A stretch of DNA of 9,592 nucleotides from an uncultured Collinsella sp. (GTDB taxonomy: Bacteria > Actinomycetota > Coriobacteriia > Coriobacteriales > Coriobacteriaceae), in assembly GCA_959020035.1 (NCBI GenBank), contig CAUEQX010000063.1:1-9592 (forward strand). Reading direction: 5' to 3'. Shown piece by piece: positions 5,861 to 9,592 of the stretch. The notes beneath the pieces are model-generated. The model was not told the DNA's origin. It made no database searches and saw only the letters and a program-made list of their open reading frames with translations. Each line of letters starts with the position of its first letter. Within the stretch, counting starts at the first letter, position 1. The position numbers and the translations under genes are program-made.

Positions 5861-6830
5861 GAGCCTCCCCTCCCTCGCAGAAAAACGAAATGATCAGATC
5901 ATCAAAGTCCTGAATCTCCTCGTGGCCAAAACCTTCAAAGAACTCATGACGCTTTTCACAGGTCAGGTTGTTGTAGACCGCAAACTGCGTCGCCGGCGGA
6001 CAGACGATATCGGCTGTGCCCGTGCCAAACAGAACGGGGCATTTGACCATGGGGGCAAAGTTCTTGGAATCGAAGTACGCCAGCTTGGCATAGGCTTCCT
6101 CGATACGAGTCGAGTCCTCGTCAAACCAGCGCGACCAATAGCGCAGACCCTCGTAGGCAATATCGTCGGCGTCCAGATCCCAAACCAGGCGGAAGTCCGA
6201 TAAGAAGGGGTAGAGGATGGCCGCGCGGTCAACCAAATCGCTATTGAGCGCGCAGGTCGCAATACCCAAACCGCCGCCCTGCGATGCGCCGTTCACATAC
6301 ACGCGGGTAAGATCGATGCCCTCGAGCTCGCGAACGATACGGCACAGAATGCGGATATCCTGGTGCAAGCGGACATAGTAGAGATTGGCCGGGTCGCCGT
6401 CGATACCGGCGACGATATGGCCCGCGACCGTCGTGCCCTCAAATCCACCAATATCCTCGGAGGGACCTCCTTGGCCGGGGCAGTCGAGGGCGATGAGTGC
6501 CATGCCCATGCCCGCAAACGACGCCTGCTCAAACCAGCTGCGGCTCGCACCCGGATATCCATGGAACTGAAGCACCAGCGGCATGGGCTCCTCCGAGACC
6601 GGCTTGAGGTACTTGGCATGCAGGCGTGCACCACACATGCCGGTATACCAGAGGTCGAAAAACCGACAGGTCGCGGAATCCGCAACCGAAGCCGCCTCGA
6701 TCGCGTAGTCGAGCTCGACGGTGTCGGCCTCGGCCATACGATCCTTCCAAAAGAGATCGAAATCCGATGGACGGGGCATGGCGCCTCGATATTCACCAAA
6801 TTGATGTTGTAGCTCCTGAGCACTTGGCAT
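5853..6830 (-). CDS. CE7 family carbohydrate acetyl esterase (acetyl xylan esterase/cephalosporin C deacetylase type)
   Basis: This 325-residue alpha/beta hydrolase shows the CE7 features: FHGY (89-92, oxyanion region), PGQGG (118-122, where CE7 enzymes have RGQ), GASQGG with nucleophile Ser183, GTADIVCPP with Asp274, and GFGHE with His303. These positions are within a few residues of the triad in the B. subtilis enzyme, and length is normal. CE7 enzymes remove acetyl groups from small sugar esters in the cytoplasm, and no signal peptide is visible. Lying between an importer and a sialate lyase, it may de-O-acetylate sialic acids, but the family is not known for that, so this is inference. 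The ATG at 6830 is preferred because residues 5-25 align with the CE7 N-terminus. Its SD is weak. A better-spaced GAGG precedes ATG 6779, which would cut into the domain. Confidence 0.85.
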   Translation of the reverse strand: MPSAQELQHQFGEYRGAMPRPSDFDLFWKDRMAEADTVELDYAIEAASVADSATCRFFDLWYTGMCGARLHAKYLKPVSEEPMPLVLQFHGYPGASRSWFEQASFAGMGMALIALDCPGQGGPSEDIGGFEGTTVAGHIVAGIDGDPANLYYVRLHQDIRILCRIVRELEGIDLTRVYVNGASQGGGLGIATCALNSDLVDRAAILYPFLSDFRLVWDLDADDIAYEGLRYWSRWFDEDSTRIEEAYAKLAYFDSKNFAPMVKCPVLFGTGTADIVCPPATQFAVYNNLTCEKRHEFFEGFGHEEIQDFDDLIISFFCEGGEAHV

Positions 6831-6866
6831 GGCTCGTGAACCCAACCTTTCGAAATCGCAACGGAG

Positions 6867-6894
6867 GTGCGCCCGGCAAGGGAACCGGGCGCAC
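6867..6894. repeat. 10-bp hairpin between transporter and esterase genes
   Basis: GTGCGCCCGG and CCGGGCGCAC form a perfect 10-bp stem around an 8-base loop, within the 80-base gap after the second ATPase. The following minus-strand bases (CTCCGTTGCG) are not U-rich, so this is a weak terminator at best and could set different expression of transporter and enzyme genes. Confidence 0.55.
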
Positions 6895-6910
6895 GGGAGG
6901 GAAAGCGAGG

Positions 6911-7738
6911 CTACTCGCCGAGCTTGGGATGCAGCAGCGACGGCGCAGCGCCGAGCAGCATCTTGGTGTAGGGGTCCTGGGGGTGCTGGAAGACCTGCTT
7001 GGCCTCGCCCTGCTCGACGATCCTGCCGCCATTCATAACGATGATGTCGTCAGAGATATAGCGGACCGTCTGGATGTCATGGCTGATGAACACCATGGCC
7101 AGGCCGAGCTCCTTCTTAAGGTCGGTCAGCAGGTTCAGAATCTGCGCGCGGACCGAAACGTCCAGAGCCGAGGTGGGCTCGTCGGCGATGATGGCATCGG
7201 GGTTCAGCGACAGGGCACGGGCAATTGCGACGCGCTGGCGCTGGCCGCCCGAAAGCTGGCCGGGAAGAACCTCGGCAGCGGAGCTGGGCAGACCGGTGAG
7301 CTCCAAGAGTTCCTTGACGCGCTTCTCCTGCTCGGCCTCGGTACCCAGGTTGTGGACGCGCATGGGGTCGAGCAGCTGCTCGCGAACGACCATGCGGGGG
7401 TTGAGCGCCGTGGCCGGGTTCTGGAACACGACCGAGATGACGCGACCCATGTGGCGACGGTCCTCGGCGGTACGTTTGGTAACGTCCTTGCCCTTAAAGT
7501 AGACCTTGCCGCTCGTGGGGGCCTGCAGGCCGCACATGACGTTGGCGGTGGTGGACTTACCGCAACCGGACTCGCCGACGATGCCGATCGTCTGACCGGG
7601 CATGAGCTTAATCGTTACACCCTGGACGGCGTGAACCAGGTTGGGGTGCAGAATCGAGCCGGTACGGGTCCTAAAGGTGACGTGAACGTCATCAAGGAAG
7701 ATGATCGGCTCGACGCCGTTGACTGCGGTCTCGCTCAT
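6911..7738 (-). CDS. Peptide-type ABC transporter ATPase (OppF/DppF family)
   Basis: This 275-residue ATP-binding subunit has the full set of ABC motifs: Walker A GESGCGKS (55-62), Q-loop Gln106 in VFQNP, signature LSGGQRQR (162-169), Walker B DAIIADEP (181-188) and H-loop His220. The end, PYTKMLLGAAPSL, is the start of the oligopeptide-transporter C-terminal extension, cut short. It powers import by a peptide/nickel-type permease at the inner face of the membrane. Its ATG follows directly on the TAG of the fused permease-ATPase, with a full-length SD (GGAGGTGAT, 7743-7751) inside the upstream gene, so the two ATPases should be made in step and pair as a heterodimer. Substrate cannot be read from this subunit. 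Its place in the nan block suggests sialic acid, as in SatABCD-type importers, but peptides remain possible. Confidence 0.9.
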   Translation of the reverse strand: MSETAVNGVEPIIFLDDVHVTFRTRTGSILHPNLVHAVQGVTIKLMPGQTIGIVGESGCGKSTTANVMCGLQAPTSGKVYFKGKDVTKRTAEDRRHMGRVISVVFQNPATALNPRMVVREQLLDPMRVHNLGTEAEQEKRVKELLELTGLPSSAAEVLPGQLSGGQRQRVAIARALSLNPDAIIADEPTSALDVSVRAQILNLLTDLKKELGLAMVFISHDIQTVRYISDDIIVMNGGRIVEQGEAKQVFQHPQDPYTKMLLGAAPSLLHPKLGE

Positions 7739-9592
7739 CTACATCACCTCCGCGTGAGGGGTCAAACCATTTGCCTTGAGCACCTCGTCGGGGAGCTCGG
7801 AATAGAAGTGCTCGGTGCCGGGCACGCGCTTGAAGACCGGACGGGTGTCCAGGCCAATACGCGGATGGCTCGAGCGGGGCGCGAAGCGATCGCCCTTGGG
7901 GAAATCGCGCGGACTCGGAACGGCGCCGGGCACCTGGTGCAGGCGGCCCGAACCGCTCTCGATGGACAGAACGGAACCCAGAAGACCGCGGGTGTACTCG
8001 TGGATCGGGTTGGTGAGCAGCTCCTTGGTGGGCGCCTGCTCGATAACCTGGCCAGCGTACATAACCGTGATGTTGTGGGCGACCTCGGCGACCAGCGCCA
8101 GGTCGTGCGAAACGAAGATCATGGCAAAGCCGAGCTTGGCCTGAAGATCGTTGAGCAGCTTGATAACCTGCTTCTGGACGGTAACGTCCAGAGCGGTCGT
8201 GGGCTCGTCGCAGATGACCAGCTTGGGGTCGCGGGTAAGGGCCATAGCGATCAGGACACGCTGACGCTGGCCGCCGGAAAGCTCGTGCGGATAGCTCTCG
8301 AGCGTGCGCTTGGGATCGAGGCCGACGAGCTCCAGGAGCTCCTCGGCGCTGCGGGTTCCGCCGCGCTTGGTGAGCTGCTTCATCTGGGCAGAGATGAGCA
8401 TGGAGGGGTTGAGCGAGGACAGGGCGTCCTGATAGACCATGGCGATATCGGTACCGCGCAGGCCGAACCACTCCTTCTTGCTCATCTTGAGCAGGTCACG
8501 GCCCTCCCAGAGGACCTCGCCGGAAAGGTGCTCGTCCTCATCGGTCAGGCCCATGATGGCCAGCGTGGTGATGGACTTACCGCAACCGGACTCGCCCACC
8601 AGGCCCATGGTCTGACCAGGACGGACGTCAAAGTTGACATGGTCGACGACGTTGATATCACCGTGATGCTCAAACTGAATGCAGAAGTCACGGACCGAGA
8701 GAATCGGTTCAACAGACTCGTCGGGCACATGGCGATCGTCACGCTTGAGCTCGACATCGCGCAGGGCGCCAAGGCGAGCGGAGAGGGACTGGGCCTGCTC
8801 CTTGTAGGCGCGAACGGGGTCGGAGACCAGCAGGTCGGCCTCGCGACGCTTGGAGGAATCGGTAGGATCCAGGGCGGCGGAGGGGGCAGCGGCCATGGCG
8901 TCGGTAATGCCCTCGGAGAGGATGTTAAGCGCCAGGCAGGTGATCATGATGGCCAGACCCGGGAACAGCGCCTGCCACCAACGGCCGGCGAGCACGCCGC
9001 CGCGGGCGTCGGCGAGGATGTTGCCCCAGGTAGCGGTGGGCTCCTGGATACCAGCGCCGATGAAGGTCAGCGAGGCCTCGAAGATGATGGCGTCGGCGAC
9101 CAGGGTAACGGTGAAGACCATGATCGGGGCGATGCAGTTACGCAGAACATGCTTGATCAAAATCCACGGAGCCTTGGCGCCGGAAACGATGACCGCGCGG
9201 ACATAGTCCTCGCCGTACTCGGACACGATGTTGGCGCGCACGATACGGGCAATCTGCGGAGTGTACATAAAGCCGATGGCGAAGATGATCGACGGCACGG
9301 AGTTGCCCAGGATGGAGACGAAGACGGCCGCGAGGGCGATGCCCGGGATGGACATGATGATGTCCAGGATACGCATGATCGTCTCGGAGACGGCCTTGCG
9401 CGAAACCGCTGCAAGGGCGCCCACGACTGAGCCGCAGACCAGAGCCATGGCAGTGGCGCCAAAGCCGATAATCAGCGAGTAACGACCGCCGTAGAGCATA
9501 CGCGACAGAATGTCGCGACCCTTATCGTCGGTACCGAAGATAAATCCGTTGCCGGGAGCCTGGCGAGCCGTAAAGATCTCGACCGGGCTATA
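7739..9592 (-). CDS. Fused ABC permease-ATPase (DppC-DppD type), 5' end beyond the window
   Basis: The frame stays open to the window edge: 31 more codons, including GTDDKGRDILSR, precede the methionine at 9499, and this matches the conserved DppC segment before its first core helix. About 617 residues are visible. The N-terminal third is a permease with several hydrophobic helices and the EAA loop (DYVRAVIVSGAKAPWILIKH). A charged linker of some 60 residues follows (around 8730-8880). The C-terminal part is an ATPase with GESGCGKS, LSGGQRQR, VICDEPTTALD, SHD and a C-terminal extension typical of peptide transporters. In most peptide systems these are two genes. The fusion is intact, with no stop or shift at the junction. 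It would pair with another permease, a solute-binding protein upstream and the separate ATPase downstream. Fused architecture is known in some actinobacterial peptide-type importers; sialate as substrate is inferred from context. Confidence 0.9.
   Translation of the reverse strand, partial: YSPVEIFTARQAPGNGFIFGTDDKGRDILSRMLYGGRYSLIIGFGATAMALVCGSVVGALAAVSRKAVSETIMRILDIIMSIPGIALAAVFVSILGNSVPSIIFAIGFMYTPQIARIVRANIVSEYGEDYVRAVIVSGAKAPWILIKHVLRNCIAPIMVFTVTLVADAIIFEASLTFIGAGIQEPTATWGNILADARGGVLAGRWWQALFPGLAIMITCLALNILSEGITDAMAAAPSAALDPTDSSKRREADLLVSDPVRAYKEQAQSLSARLGALRDVELKRDDRHVPDESVEPILSVRDFCIQFEHHGDINVVDHVNFDVRPGQTMGLVGESGCGKSITTLAIMGLTDEDEHLSGEVLWEGRDLLKMSKKEWFGLRGTDIAMVYQDALSSLNPSMLISAQMKQLTKRGGTRSAEELLELVGLDPKRTLESYPHELSGGQRQRVLIAMALTRDPKLVICDEPTTALDVTVQKQVIKLLNDLQAKLGFAMIFVSHDLALVAEVAHNITVMYAGQVIEQAPTKELLTNPIHEYTRGLLGSVLSIESGSGRLHQVPGAVPSPRDFPKGDRFAPRSSHPRIGLDTRPVFKRVPGTEHFYSELPDEVLKANGLTPHAEVM

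Noticed and set aside
6867..6894. Hairpin as an intrinsic terminator after the second ATPase
   Set aside because: There is no U-tract on the minus strand after the stem, so only a hairpin is called.
7551..8600. Identical run of about 25 bases in the two ATPase genes (near 7552-7577 and 8572-8597)
   Set aside because: It encodes the Walker A loop in both paralogues. Strong protein and codon constraint explains it without recent recombination.
6626..9430. Open plus-strand frame of 934 codons opposite the ABC transporter genes
   Set aside because: The minus-strand frames contain complete ABC motifs. The plus-strand product is Gly/Asp/His/Leu-rich with no recognisable domain, as expected from the antisense of GC-rich codons.
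1..9592. tRNA, rRNA, CRISPR array, insertion sequence or phage genes
   Set aside because: No regularly spaced direct repeats, tRNA-like cloverleaf, transposase or integrase frame was seen. The palindromes carry no coding sequence.

Overview
The window reads as a stretch of chromosome from a high-GC Gram-positive bacterium. Adjacent rapZ and whiA genes point to Actinobacteria or Firmicutes. The GC-rich coding sequence, strong Shine-Dalgarno (SD) sites and gut-type sialic acid genes suggest a Coriobacteriia member such as Collinsella. That placement is inference, since no rRNA or marker alignment was possible. All genes lie on the minus strand, so transcription runs from high to low coordinates.

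Positions 9592 to 6911 encode part of a peptide-type ABC importer: an inner-membrane permease fused to its ATPase (cut by the window edge) and a second ATPase whose start codon touches the first gene's stop. Positions 6830 to 5009 encode two overlapping alpha/beta hydrolases of the CE7 (acetyl xylan esterase/cephalosporin C deacetylase) family. The first keeps a full Ser-Asp-His triad. The second has glycine at the nucleophile position and looks like a pseudoenzyme. Positions 4940 to 2056 encode an N-acetylneuraminate lyase-type aldolase, a ROK sugar kinase (probable ManNAc kinase) and ManNAc-6-phosphate 2-epimerase. Together these genes outline a pathway: import of a sialic acid-like substrate, removal of O-acetyl groups, cleavage to ManNAc and pyruvate, phosphorylation, and epimerisation to GlcNAc-6-P. 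The last three steps are well supported. The transporter and esterase roles are inferred from context.

A probable intrinsic terminator closes the nan block just before rapZ (1936-1034) and whiA (1027-98). The usual middle gene of the rapZ-yvcK-whiA cluster is absent here. The AT-rich last 97 bases hold a perfect 14-bp palindrome of LacI-operator type.

The gaps in the nan block contain prominent secondary structure. These are a 10-bp hairpin (6867-6894), a 7-bp hairpin (4964-4982), a 90-bp imperfect palindrome with an 18-bp apical stem (3924-4013), and a 96-bp inverted repeat that folds as minus-strand RNA with G-U pairs and a UUCG tetraloop (2769-2864). These structures and the active/inactive esterase pair are the parts most worth following up. 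No gene-free stretch exceeds 300 bases. No tRNA, rRNA, CRISPR array or insertion sequence was seen.
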